Source: Talinum fruticosum
Lineage: Eukaryota; Streptophyta; Magnoliopsida; Caryophyllales; Talinaceae
Assembly (NCBI GenBank): GCA_021018815.1
Contig: JAITYX010000076.1
Coordinates: forward strand, 930,001-994,000
Direction of reading: 5' to 3'
DNA: 64,000 nucleotides
The notes under the pieces are model-generated. The model saw nothing but the letters and a program-made list of their open reading frames with translations, searched no databases and was not told where the DNA came from. Each line of letters opens with the position of its first letter. Position 1 is the stretch's first letter. A program made the translations under genes and the position numbers. Of the stretch, positions 1 to 10,604 are shown piece by piece.

Positions 1-168
1 TCAACTTGTTTTCTCTCATGGACAACTATATGTTGCGATCTCTCGCGTGACTTCCCTTCAGGACTTAAGTTTCGATTTGCAATAAAAGGGATGTGCCGAA
101 TAATATGACCAAGAATATTGTATATCGAGAAATTTTTAATGACATTCCTGATGTTTGGTAAGTCCTTT
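1..168 (+). pseudogene. Helitron PIF1-like helicase, C-terminal end (broken)
   Basis: Frame 3 reads FSHGQLYVAISRVTSLQDL. This is the conserved helicase motif VI region (GQLYVA-SRV) of PIF1-type helicases fused to Helitron Rep proteins. The reading then shifts frame and continues as NKRDVPNNMTKNIVYREIF and a stop near base 168. That second part matches the usual C-terminal tail of plant Helitron helicases (TKN-VY-E-F). In the first frame a stop falls just after base 80, so this copy is broken by at least one frameshift. Everything N-terminal to motif VI lies outside the window. The protein would normally unwind DNA during rolling-circle transposition in the nucleus. Confidence 0.85.
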
Positions 169-389
169 TCTTGCTAAATATGGATATGAATATACATTTA
201 AAAATTATTATATTATTATATTATTATGTTCTTATTATTGTAATGTGTTGTACGTTTATGAATACTTTTAATTTTACCAAACAATTATGATGTGTTGAAT
301 ATATTATACTCTTACATGCTAACTTTCATTTATTTTTAATTATAGAGATGGCAGATTTAGTATGTAGTTATATGCCGATATGTGCAATC

Positions 390-2600
390 AACCCTTGCAG
401 CAAGTCTCGTGACTTTAACCGTCCGCTTGATGCGATGCATGTGTGTTCGAAAATATGCGGGACGAACTACTTGGAAAGTGATATTCATAGATGATCGGAT
501 ATTATCGTTATCAAAATTGTCACAATTTCACCAATATGTACATGTATATTAAATAACTATGTAATATTTTATTTTGTAGTGTGATGAGATATTTGGCATC
601 ATAGAAGGTGATGATAATATTAGTAGATGGATGAATGTTCGATAACCGGCAAGGTTCATCGCATTTACGGGTTGTCGATTACAGCTGCATCGGATGGAGA
701 AAAAAAGTGGTCACCAATATATTGAAGTTGATTTTCACGCCTAAAACGACACTTCTTGGCATCATCAATGATTGTGATGAAATTCCTTACTAGCACCTAC
801 CACATTTAGTGTCATTCATCAATGTCCCACCATGTCTGCGATCGCAAGCTAATGTCATAGGTAAATATAGTTTATAAATTCATATTTCTTAGGTCAATGG
901 CTACACAAATTTCTTAGGTAAATATAGTTTATAAATTCAAATTTCTTACGGTATTTATACATTTATATTCTTTCAAGTACGCTTATATATTTACTTTTTT
1001 TCGTACGGACATCATCGGCATGGTGGTTTATGTATCCCCTCCGGAAAGGACAAGAAATAATGGAACTGCGAAGCGCGAAGTACTACTTTGTGATATACAG
1101 TATGTATTATCATGACTCTAACACTTTTACGCTTACTTATCAATGCATCTTTGTTACCTAACATTCGTACATATAATCTGTATGTATAGGATGCATTATT
1201 TGAGGTTAACTTTGTGGGGAGATTTTGCGGAAGTAGAGGGCACTCATCTTCACCATTCTTTGTATAATGAAGTTGTACTTCTTACTTCTAGAATACATGT
1301 TAGCGACTATAATGGTACTTATACTATCCAAATAAAGTATATTTCATTTGTAAAATTGTTCAATATTGGCCATTATAATGGTATACATTTATAATGTGTA
1401 TTTTCTACATATTTTGATTTTAGGGATATCGGTGTCTACTTTAGCAATTAGTAAATTGGTGATTAATCCCAAAACTGAAGCAAGACACGTATTGGAAGGA
1501 TGGTACTTATAGCATTATTATATTCAATTTTCATACTTAATACAAGTTACACATATTTGAACACACCTAATAATTTTATTGCATTTATTAGGTATTCTCG
1601 GTACTAAAGGTATGATAGATCACTTTGTTTTCATTCGTAAGAGAACTTTACGGATTGTGCATATGGAGAAGTTGTTCACTGCTACGAGGATTACGTTGGG
1701 CGATTATGGATCTAGGCCGAATGTAAAGCACACTTCTCAATCTCATATAAATTTCCTGCTTCCTTCTAAATTTTATATTATGATATTATAAGTTTTCTAT
1801 ATATATACAGGTGAAGTATTTCAGGATTTTTGCATATGTTAGTGACATTTACCCCATGGTTTATGATGCTTGCATTAGTTGCAAAAAGAGTGCCCATACT
1901 TCTATATGGGCATTGAATCTACCTTATTGTACATGTCGAACTCCAACGAGATATCACTCAAAAAGGTTTGTTATACTCAAATTTTTGTTATTGATATATA
2001 CTTCTTATTATACATTTTCTACTTAATGATAATATTATTATTCACTATCTTATTCAAATTATAGGTACTTCTTGAGGGTTCTTTTAAAACATCATACATA
2101 TTATAGAACATTTATTGTTCTCCATGATGATGTTCGAATTCTTCTCCATGCAAGCACGACGGACTTAGATACATATGCATCACAGGTATTGTACTACCCA
2201 TTGCATTCCATATCATTTATTGTACATATTAATAATATTTCCATCTTATGTTTTCCTGCAGCCGTATGGGGAGCTTTCATTGTATGCTATTATAGATGGT
2301 TACCTAAGTAAACCATGAGTATTTCTTATTGAGCCTCCACGCAATCAAGAATTGGAAGAACCCATCGCTCTTATTACATCTCGTTGATTGGGAGGAAGAA
2401 GTTTATCACTTACAAAATATCAATTCTACATACAATAGGTAGACAATATACATACATAATAATCATATTCTAACATTGTTTGCAATAAAATATAACTTTA
2501 TCATGTTTCACTATAGGTACAAGCAGAGTAAGAAGAGAAAGAGAAGTCTTCGTGATCCCGCACCATCGGTGAATTTATCATTGTGTCATTTAATTTGATG
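390..2600 (+). pseudogene. RPA70-like single-strand DNA-binding protein, intron-bearing pseudogene
   Basis: Pieces in successive frames follow the order of replication protein A large-subunit OB folds. WKVIFIDDR near 475 resembles the end of the first OB fold. DIIGMVVYVSPPERTRN at about 1005-1050 and LTLWGDFAEVEG at about 1208-1240 form a second OB fold. INPKTEARHVLEGW lies at about 1465-1500. A C-terminal zinc-ribbon-like fold begins at 1811 (YDACISCKK, then YCTCRTPTRY) and continues into YFLRVLL. Introns are visible: 1965-2064 (GT to TATAG) joins ...YHSKR to YFLRVLL, and 2186-2261 (GT to TGCAG) joins ...TYASQ to PYGELSLYAIIDGYL. A basic KKRKRS stretch near 2530 could be a nuclear signal. 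Upstream exons have stops and shifts, and the second cysteine pair of the ribbon reads CxC. RPA binds single-stranded DNA. Helitron versions are thought to help transposition, which is a family inference. Confidence 0.75.
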
Positions 2601-2735
2601 TCTCTCCTAATATTTACTCCCTATTATTTTAAACATTTTAAGATAGTATTTTTTACAAACACATGTATTTATGACGTTGCTATTTTCATTACCGTAAGTA
2701 TTTTTTATAAATATTTTAAGATTTATTACATTACT

Positions 2736-2761
2736 CCGTGTATAACACGGGTCCGGACTAG
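2736..2761 (+). repeat. Helitron 3' terminus: hairpin plus CTAG
   Basis: CCGTGT-ATA-ACACGG forms a perfect 6-bp stem with a 3-nt loop at 2736-2750. Eleven bases later the element ends in CTAG (2758-2761), followed by T at 2762. A short GC-rich hairpin about 10-12 nt before CTRR is the diagnostic Helitron 3' end, and it acts as the transposition stop signal. Confidence 0.88.
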
Positions 2762-2762
2762 T

Positions 2763-3403
2763 TTAACAAAAGCTAATCATAAAAATCTATTGAAATTAGC
2801 TTTTTGAAAATGAGGGCAAAAATCAATTTCCCAAACATCTTAAATAGCCTTTTGATCACATCAAAAGATAAAACTCTCTAAAAAAATTATTTTTTATCAA
2901 AAAGTCATTCATAAAGCTATTAGCCAAACATAGACCTTATTTTTTTGTAATTAAATTGAGGATATGTTTGTTTTTAACTGCTAAAATTAAACTGTTATAA
3001 GTTATTACAATTAGTTGTTAACTATTACGAGTTGTTATGGATACGAAATGTAATAATCCTATATTATTATTTTTTCTTGCAAACAAAAATCTATACTGTT
3101 TATTTTATTTTCAAATATAAACTTTTTCTTCCCTTATTGTAACTATTGGGAGTAAGAATTACTGAGTTTTTGAAAATTATGATTTAAATTTTAAGATTTG
3201 TAAAATTAAAATATATGAGTTTAAATTATAAATTGAGCTAGCAATGTAGTTCAGTTTAGATAGTCCAAAACATTTTATATGTTTTTTAATGCGATAGCAA
3301 TAGTTTTGACTTTATTTTAATGAAATCAAATAAAACACAAACTAAACTGAAATCAATCAATATAACTTGACTAAAAACCAAATCAAATGACAAACATAAC
3401 AAG
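2763..3403. other. AT-rich intergenic DNA with old repeat relics
   Basis: No gene is supported. 2763-2940 (AAAATCAATTTCCCAAACAT and neighbours) resembles the right end of the repeat at 38750-38855. 2955-3060 is built of short words such as GTTATAAGTTATTACAA that also occur, diverged, at 36980-37160. Confidence 0.4.
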
Positions 3404-3789
3404 GAGTACTACAAATACTGGAAAACGCTTTCTAACGATGAAAAAGTTGGTAGTTAAAAGCATGATTTATGGTTGTTAAAAGCTCTAATGACAAAAAAAT
3501 GTTCATCATCGTCCGTCGTTATTAGTCCCGTCGTTATTAGTTTTAGCGACGAAATGAAAATTTTTGTCGTTATTACAATAATGACGAAAAATACACATGG
3601 TCGTTATAAGTTAACTTATCAACGACCAAAAAATATTAATAACGACCAAATTATTCGTTGTGTATTTGTAAAGTTAAAAATTAAAATTTTATAATTATTA
3701 TCGTTAACGACTGACAATTATTTGTTGTGACTTTTTCTAAATAAGGTTAATGACAAAATATTTTCGTTGTTAAAAATCACTACTACATA
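3404..3789. mobile_element. CACTA-like element end or relic with subterminal motif cluster
   Basis: About 350 bases are crowded with short words in both orientations: GACGAAA, TCGTTATTA, AACGACCAA and CGTTGT. Dense subterminal arrays of such motifs are typical of plant En/Spm (CACTA) transposons. The sequence TACTACAAATACTGG at 3406 could be a mutated CACTACAAA terminus, and CACTACTACA occurs at 3779. The two ends are not proper inverted repeats of each other and no 3-bp duplication was found. The element could therefore be truncated, or the match could be only superficial. No transposase is present. Confidence 0.35.
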
Positions 3790-4681
3790 CATTATTAACT
3801 AACAATTGTTTTTGTCCTTAGTAATGTCATTCAATATGATTATATAATTAATAAAAATAAATCCAATAATAATAAGGACAAATTTGAAATAAATATACAA
3901 ACCATTAGTTTGTAAATATTCGATTACAAAGCATATAATTATAATATCAAAAGCATCCTAAAACTTAACAAAATAATTCTAGAAACTAAAAATTGTTACT
4001 GTGCACATGTAAACGTTCGGATAATATAAAAAAAAGGGGAGGGGAGATAGTGTTCCCGCATCTTTAGCCAATTAAACGATGAAAGTGCTAGTACTCGCAC
4101 GAGAGGATCCCGTTGCTTCCAAGCATCTACAAAATGAAGGATCAAAGTATAAAAATTCTAAGTTTTATAAAATTGTTAACAAAAAGCATATATTAACCAA
4201 AATATACAACAAAACAAAGAAAAAAAATATATATACGTGTTTCAAACCCCATAAAATATCTAAAAAATCACTCAAGATGGTAATTGTTGAGAAAGAAATT
4301 CCTTGATTTAATCCGGAACCGGCGGCAAGGTCAAGGTTAAGACCGATTATTCAGTTCACATCGGATGACCTTGAATTAATCAAAGTGTTGTTGACTTAAA
4401 AAGAATCAAAATGTTAAACAATGAGAGTCGTGAGTTTCATTCTTTTTCGCTCATCCATCCCCATGATACTCGAAAAGCCCTGGACACACTCATATATCAC
4501 AATTACAAAAAAAAACTCACATCTTACATTTCATTTGTTACCTAGTCGAGTAATTGGCTTACTCCAAACTAAATGAGGCATTTTCTTCCGAAACCCAACC
4601 AGACATTGCTCCTCTTGAAGGCTGTCAAGGTCCAGTAGATCCACCAACAAGCATCAAACCTATCATTTGAGACGCTTACGG
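3790..4681. other. Intergenic, no gene supported
   Basis: AT-rich sequence up to about 4560, then a stretch of more even composition directly before the LTR. The ORF at 4079-4306 lacks any recognisable domain and looks like chance. Confidence 0.5.
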
Positions 4682-5236
4682 TGTTGGGATTATGGAATTT
4701 AATGGATGTTTTGGGCTCGGAAATCACGTTATGGGGCAAGAAACGGCTAACACGAGCGAGAGGCAACGAGCACGGATCGTGTCGGACGGAACCGGTGCAA
4801 CCGGTAATGACTAGCATCGGACACGGGCTAGCCGTGTCCAAGTGACATGGCTTATGCCAAGCAGCACGGGCAGCCCGTGCCGGGTGTGTGGCTCTCGAGC
4901 CGCACGGTTTGAAACGTTTTGTGTCGGTTTCTTGTGAGTTAATGCGTGTTTAAGGCCTCTAAATGCTTGGTTTAAGGCTTGTAAATGTAGTTTGACTCGG
5001 TTATGGCTATATAATCATTGTTATCCTCCATTGTTGTATAAGTGTGAGTAGTGAATTACAAGTATATAAGCTAAAGAGAGCTTGAGAGAAATTCTTGTAA
5101 ACTACTCAAGTTTAGTGCATCGATTTCGTGATTTTTCCCGGTTTGGGTTTTTCCACGTTAAAAACATTGTGTCTCAAATTCTTCTTCATTTTCTTTTGTC
5201 CAAAGTCTCAATGCTGTGAACCTCGATTCTAATAAC
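4682..5236 (+). repeat. 5' LTR
   Basis: Starts TGTTGGGATTATGG and aligns along its whole length with 6922-7477. Its end (CTAATAAC) corresponds to CTAACAACA of the 3' LTR. A single base seems to be lost at the junction with the primer-binding site. LTRs of this kind carry the element's promoter and polyadenylation signal. Confidence 0.92.
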
Positions 5237-5248
5237 TGGTATCGAGAG
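5237..5248 (+). other. Primer-binding site (initiator Met tRNA)
   Basis: TGGTATCGAGAG lies directly after the 5' LTR. The consensus for plant copia elements is TGGTATCAGAGC, so the site is recognisable but mutated. Confidence 0.8.
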
Positions 5249-5272
5249 TAGGTGAGATTGAGAGTTCACAAA

Positions 5273-6427
5273 ATGGAGAGCGGTAAAGTTAAGATTGAGA
5301 AGTTCGATGGAAAGGACTTTATGTTCGGAAAGTGCAAGTGGAAGACTTGTTGTACCGGAACGAGTTGCATCAACCCCTCTCGGGATTGAAGCCCGCGGAC
5401 ATGGCAGTAAAATGATTGGAAGTGGCTTGATCGACAAGCGCTTGGGACGGTTAGATTGACGTTGTCACGGAATGTGGCCTTCAATGTGATGGAACAAAAG
5501 ACGACGAAAGGGTTGTTGGAGGTGTTGTCCAATCTCTATGAGAAACCTTCGGCAGTAAATAAGGTATATTTCATGCGTCAATTGTTTGATTTAAAAATGG
5601 ACGATAGCACTAGTGTAGCGGATCATATTAATGAGTTTAATATGATCATCTCTAATCTTGCTCCAGTGAATATAAACTTTGAGGATGAAATTAGGGCCTT
5701 AATCTTGTTGTCTTCACTACCCAAGTCATGGGATACCATAGTGTCTGCAGTTAGTAGTGCTAGGGGTTCAAATGCATTAAAGTTTGATGAAGTCCGGGAT
5801 GTGATCTTGAGTGAAAGTATTCGCAAGAAATATACTCTAGAGTCATCGGGGTGTGCATTGCATGTAAGGGGTAGGGAGAAACAAGGGAAAAGTGGCCGGG
5901 AAAATCCAAAGCAAGGGGACGGTCCCAAAACTCTGGGGAGGGTGTGTGTTGGGGCTGTGGGGATAAGGGACATTTTAAGAAAAATTGTCCTAAAAAGTTT
6001 GATGACCGGAGTTCTGTAAATTCCATGGAAGATGTAGGTGATGCACTTGTGGTTAATGCGAGAAAATCCTATTAAGTCTTGGGTGGTTGATTCCGGGCGT
6101 CATTTCATTCCGGATCTAGGAAAAGCTTGTTTCACAATTTTGTTACGAGAAAACTTGGGAATGTTTTTGTAGTAAATGGGAAGAGCTTGGACATTCTAGG
6201 CAAGGGGATGTGAGAATCAAAACCTCAACTGGGGGTTTTGGACATTGCAAGGTGTTAGGTATATTTCGGGATTGGCTAAGAACTTGATTTCGGTAAGTCA
6301 ATTGGATGAGTCGGGATACCTAATGAAGTTTGGCAATGGTGGCTGGAAAATTGTTAAGGGGGCATTGGTAGTGGCTAAGGGTATAAAATCTGTCTCTTTA
6401 TACTATACCGGGATGGTAGTGACTTAG
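5273..6427 (+). pseudogene. copia gag-protease remnant (frameshifted)
   Basis: The ATG at 5273 opens MESGKVKIEKFDGKDF, the usual start of a copia gag of the UBN2/gag_2 family. A frameshift follows, and the main open segment runs 5456-6019, with features such as LYEKPSAVNKVYFMRQLFDL and SLPKSWDTIVSAVSSARG. In another frame at about 5944-5992 lies the zinc knuckle CWGCGDKGHFKKNC, which fits CX2CX4HX4C. Near 6078 is SWVVDSG, the aspartic protease active-site start. QGVRYISGLAKNLISVSQLD at 6246 is the usual protease-to-integrase junction segment. After about 6430 no integrase or reverse transcriptase is readable. Gag would form the particle and the protease would cut the polyprotein. This copy cannot make either intact. 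Confidence 0.88.
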
Positions 6428-6921
6428 CTTTGCATGCCGAGGTTAACAATTATAGCGGGAGTCTTCTGGATGAAGGACTTGGTATGGGTTCTCGCTGTAG
6501 TGGGAGTTGATGAGGATGACAGGGTGTTTGTTGGGTCAACAAACGGGTCATCGGGAGCTCCACAAGTAAATTTGTAAGAATCGGGATAATGAAGAACGCG
6601 GCATTGTCTATGGAAGGTAAATCCCAAAGGTACAAATTATTTCTTCATTATGTTTTATCGACTAACGCCGGTGAGCTATTTGTGCATGGTGAAAGTGTGC
6701 AAGATATAGATCGATCCGAGGAGTGGGAGTTCACGTCGGGTGATAATGGACTTGAAGGCTTGGATAGCGGAAATCTGGTGAAGGAGTTAGTCCAAGGTAA
6801 AGGTATCGAAACATTGAGGCGGTTCAAGGCGTTGATGGGTCTCTCATGTTGAAGGGGCCGGTTTTCGGTGGCTAGATAGATGCAACAAAGGAGTTGAGCC
6901 ATTAGTCTCCAAGTGGGAGAT

Positions 6922-7477
6922 TGTTGGGAATATGGAGTTTAATGGATGTTTTGGGCTCGAGAAATCGTGTTACTTGGGCAAGAAACAGCCAACACGGGTG
7001 AGAGGCAACGAGCACCGATCGTGTCGGACGAAAACAGTGTAACCGACAATGACCGAGCATCGGACACGGGCTAGCCGTGTCCGAGTGATACTGGCTCGTG
7101 CTGCTCGGGCCCGGCCCGTGCCGGTGTGTGGCTCTCGGGCTGCACGGTTTGAAGCGTTTTGTGTCGGTTTCTTGTGAGTTAATGCGTGTTTAAGGCCTCT
7201 AAATGCTTGGTTTAAGGCTTTTAAATGTAGTTTGACTGGTTATGACTATATAATCGGTGTTATCCTCCATTGTTGTATAAGTGTGAGTAGTGACTTATAA
7301 GTGTATAGGTTAGAGAGAACTTGAGAGAAATTCTTGTAAACTACTCAAGTCCGGTGCATCGGTTTCGTGGTTTTTCCTAAATTTGGGTTTTTCCACGTTA
7401 AAAACATTGTGTCTCAAATTCTTCTTCATTTTCTTTTGTCCAAAGTCTCATTGTTGTGAACCTCAATCCTAACAACA
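6922..7477 (+). repeat. 3' LTR with preceding polypurine tract
   Basis: Starts TGTTGGGAATATGG and ends CCTAACAACA. The purine-rich AAGTGGGAGA at 6911-6920 primes plus-strand synthesis in this family. Sequence and length match the 5' LTR. Confidence 0.92.
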
Positions 7478-7606
7478 GGAACTACACTTGATGTGATCTC
7501 ATTTATCTTTTACGAGTTGTGACTGTCTCCTTTAAGACCAAACCGTACCCAACACAAACCGAGAGTCGACTAAACTAGACTAGACAAACACACACAAGAA
7601 AAAAAC

Positions 7607-7867
7607 ATGAACAGGAAGCTTTACCTAAGCCTACTTGTTATGGTAGTAGCAAGCCAATTCGCAATCGGAATAGCACCGTCGTATCAAAAGCAACCCCCAA
7701 AGGTTACAATAACAATCATAAGGGTTATTAAACATAGAACTCCCTCCATCCTACACATAAGTGTGATTCTTCGTCGGAATGAACCGAGTATCATGTCCAA
7801 TTGTCCACATCCCCCGCCAACAAAAAGGATAAAATTCCTTCAACAACTCCTATTGTACAAAACTTGA
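7607..7867 (+). CDS. Possible small secreted protein or first exon, unrecognised
   Basis: The ORF begins MNRKLYLSLLVMVVASQFA, which has a basic start, a hydrophobic core and small residues: the layout of a signal peptide. What follows is not recognisable. It begins APSYQKQPPKV, with no cysteine pattern, and ends after 86 codons. The upstream leader is A-rich before the ATG (AAGAAAAAAAC), which suits a plant start context. It may be a first exon whose continuation is lost, a fragment carried beside the retroelement, or a chance ORF. I do not assign a function. Confidence 0.25.
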   Translation: MNRKLYLSLLVMVVASQFAIGIAPSYQKQPPKVTITIIRVIKHRTPSILHISVILRRNEPSIMSNCPHPPPTKRIKFLQQLLLYKT

Positions 7868-8379
7868 TAGATAAAAAATACATGATATATAGTGTATATG
7901 GTACAACTTACAAGTAGACAGAGTACAAATCACATAACATGATTCATTGAGGCTTCCAATAGCTCCTGCTTTTTCAATTCGGTAGGGACTATACCTCCCT
8001 TTTCTTGACTTTGCTCTCTCAATCACACATTCAAACACAATACATTCATGCAAAATATGCTAATATCCCCTTATTTACTGCCACACTAGTAGGCATGCAC
8101 TAACCAACACGTCTCCCAAGTCCTATCCCATCTCTATCAATAATTTAAGAATTCACAAGACCACCAAACAAAATAAGTTCTCATAAATTCAAAATTTATA
8201 TATATTTACATACACAACTAATAACAATTAGCACAATTGATGAACAACTAATCAAATATCCAAATATCAAGAAGTAATTTGCTAATAAAACTAACCTAAT
8301 CTAATTATAAGCAATCACATATCCTAAAGCACATTAGAATAATAACAATAAAACTATAAACAAAAGTAAGAATCATACA

Positions 8380-8446
<67 letters not shown>

Positions 8447-8640
8447 GATAAGTACAATGACAATGCTGAAGATAATTATGATAATAAAAATAAAAATTAA
8501 TAATGATTTTAGGATAAAGATAATTTTGGGGTTCAAATTAGGGCTTGACAATTAAACCTACACTAAGCATAGTTAGTAAATTGCCAAAGCACTAACCCTA
8601 CATGTATCATTAACATTTGTCAACCATAAAATCAGCTAAA
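7868..8640. other. Intergenic, AT-rich
   Basis: No supported gene. On the minus strand at 7930-8030 there is an open stretch with even codon-like composition (ERAKSRKGRYSPYRIEKAG) that I cannot place in any family. Confidence 0.4.
8380..8446. repeat. (AAT)n microsatellite
   Basis: About 22 uninterrupted AAT/ATA units. Confidence 0.98.
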
Positions 8641-10600
8641 TGCCAGCAAAACTATACAGATTAAGATCAAGATTAGTATAAATAGGCTTGATTAAATCAG
8701 AAAATTCAACCCAAAACCTGATTCAACCTACTTTCTCTCTCCTCCCTCACCTGGCCATCAGCCCCACTTCGTCCACCTCCACAGCCGCCCACTGGCCCCT
8801 TCAGCAGCCCACCTCCAATGAAAGCCCTTCACCACCTTGCACTGAATCCATAGCCACCTTCAGGCCAACCCACTGACCACCTCATTGCCGGAAAACGCAA
8901 GCCAAAACCACCACAATCACCAACGTCCACCATTACCACTCATACTTTTACAACCACTTTCAGCCACCACCACAACCACCACGGGTGCCACCTACCTCCC
9001 ACCACTGGCCAGCCGTACAGGCCACCCATTGTTGCCCCTAACGCCGCCCACCGGACTACCAAAACCGCCACCAAGCATACATTTTCTCTCTCCCTTTTTT
9101 ATGCCCTAAAACTTATCCTTCCTAAAACCCAACCACCACTAGGCACCACCACTGCCACCAGGCACCGCCACCTGCCGCCAAGCGCCGCCTCTGCCAGGCA
9201 CGCCACCCTGTCGCCACCCTGCCACCACCAGCTTCTCCCATCAATCACCACCACCCTTACTTCTATTCACTCTTTTAGGTAAACCCTAACCCTAAATTGT
9301 AATAACTTAATTTAGCATTTAAATTAAATAGATAAAATCTAAAAAATTACAGAAAATATAATCATGTTAGTAAAGAAAAGGAAATTTAATTATACATGCA
9401 TACCTTAGTTTAAATAATCTTGTTAAAAGTTATGGTTAAATAATTTTAGAAAATATAAGAATGACATAATAAAGGTTAAGTAATTCATTATAAGCATGTT
9501 AATAATAAACAATATTGGCATAATTATGACTTAGATGACTAATTAATTCCTAAAGCATGCTTAATAAATTAGTAAATACGCTAAAAATAGCATGATAAAT
9601 AATGTATGTTTAGATTTTATAATAATAATTCATAGTAAAATAACTATGTGCATTCATAAATAAGGTAACTTATCACACAAATTAGAAATAATGAAGTAAA
9701 ACATGAACAACTAAAAATATAAGACATAATCATGTTAAAAATAGATTATAATAATTAAAGGTATACGACAGGTTATTATTTAAATCAAAGAATATAAGTC
9801 CTAAACAAAATCTTATTCTATTAACTCTTATTTAAGGTCATCGATCAACGTACGTTCAAGGGTCCTGTTCAAAGTCACAAGGAAAGGAATCAAGTTCAAA
9901 TCATTAACCAATTTCGGTTCATCGAGTACGTTCATTAATCGTGCCCTTCAATTATTTATTTACAAATAAAGGCCAGATATGACCGACATCAACAACAACA
10001 AAGAATCATTTGCAAATAATATTTGTCATATAAAAGTGAACCCGTCCATCAATACTTCACCATTATTCAAAGTCGGTACACCGTAATCGTGCTGCAGACA
10101 ACTAGACTTTCGGATCGGTTTGGGTGTGTACATATGGAGGGGAAACCCGATGATCGCAAGGGTAACCACACGGATAAGTAATTAGCAACGGTTTTACATT
10201 GTTCACTCCCCTTATTAATAAAATAAATTGAAATGTTCACGCTTAACTCAACTATTTATTAACCTTTATTTTACAGACATGATAATGGACGTATTGAGCT
10301 TCGGCTCACATTGCGAAAATATTTTCTTGTTTTGTTTTAGGTAAAGATGTTGAAGGTATAAAGCAAGAGAAGATTTTTGTTCGGGACTTAGAGGCTCGCA
10401 GATGACAAGTTGGGGTATATTAGTGGTCAAGTATCGGTTGATTCGTTTATCAAGTCTACCATATACTTTTGTATAAGTTGTAGTTACCTAGCAAGGTATA
10501 ACCATACGTAAAAATATACATAGATATATTTAGAGTCTTGCGCGTCCTTTCCTCCGGTAAGGGCGGCGGTAATGTCCTTGACCTCATTTCCGCTGCGCTA
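8641..10600 (+). other. Possible relic of a long LTR or LTR-element leader
   Basis: A TATA-box-like TATAAATA at 8677 is followed by an unusually C-rich, CCACCA-rich tract (8740-9240) that could encode Pro/Thr/Ser-rich peptide only in short frames. Two CCCTAA telo-box-like words lie at about 9284-9294. After a long AT-rich stretch, even-composition sequence resumes at 9840-10600, including the GC-rich CCTCCGGTAAGGGCGGCGGT. A promoter, a leader and a GC-rich end without ORFs suggest part of a long LTR, but no second copy, primer site or TSD is present in the window. The call is tentative. Confidence 0.25.
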
Positions 10601-10604
10601 ATCA

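Larger units (their letters stand above)
1..2761 (+). mobile_element. Helitron, 3' portion (left end outside window)
   Basis: Three linked signs identify a decayed Helitron rolling-circle transposon. The window opens inside the C-terminal end of a PIF1/Helitron helicase. An RPA70-like gene follows on the same strand, and such genes are known cargo of plant Helitrons. The block ends with a perfect 6-bp hairpin and a CTAG terminus followed by T. Helitrons end in CTRR and insert between A and T without target-site duplication. The replication initiator (Rep) part and the 5'-TC end would lie upstream of base 1. Frameshifts and stops show that the copy is not autonomous. The orientation (helicase, then RPA, then 3' end) is internally consistent. 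The call is firm for the family; the element's full size is unknown. Confidence 0.85.
4682..7477 (+). mobile_element. Ty1-copia-type LTR retrotransposon, internally deleted
   Basis: Two direct LTRs (4682-5236 and 6922-7477, about 555 bp each, both starting TGTTGGGA) flank about 1.7 kb. Right after the 5' LTR is TGGTATCGAGAG, a near match to the initiator-Met tRNA primer-binding site. Just before the 3' LTR is a purine-rich polypurine tract (AAGTGGGAGAT). The interior encodes only gag, a CCHC zinc knuckle and the start of an aspartic protease. Integrase, reverse transcriptase and RNase H are missing, so movement would need enzymes supplied in trans. The LTRs are clearly similar but differ by scattered substitutions and small indels. 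No 5-bp target duplication was found (TACGG on the left, GGAAC on the right). Confidence 0.93.

Noticed and set aside
1143..1394. Independent small gene
   Set aside because: Its core LTLWGDFAEVEG is an OB-fold piece of the RPA70-like pseudogene, not a separate gene.
9280..9298. Interstitial telomere repeat
   Set aside because: Only about two CCCTAA words are present; this is within the range of common telo-box motifs, not a telomeric array.
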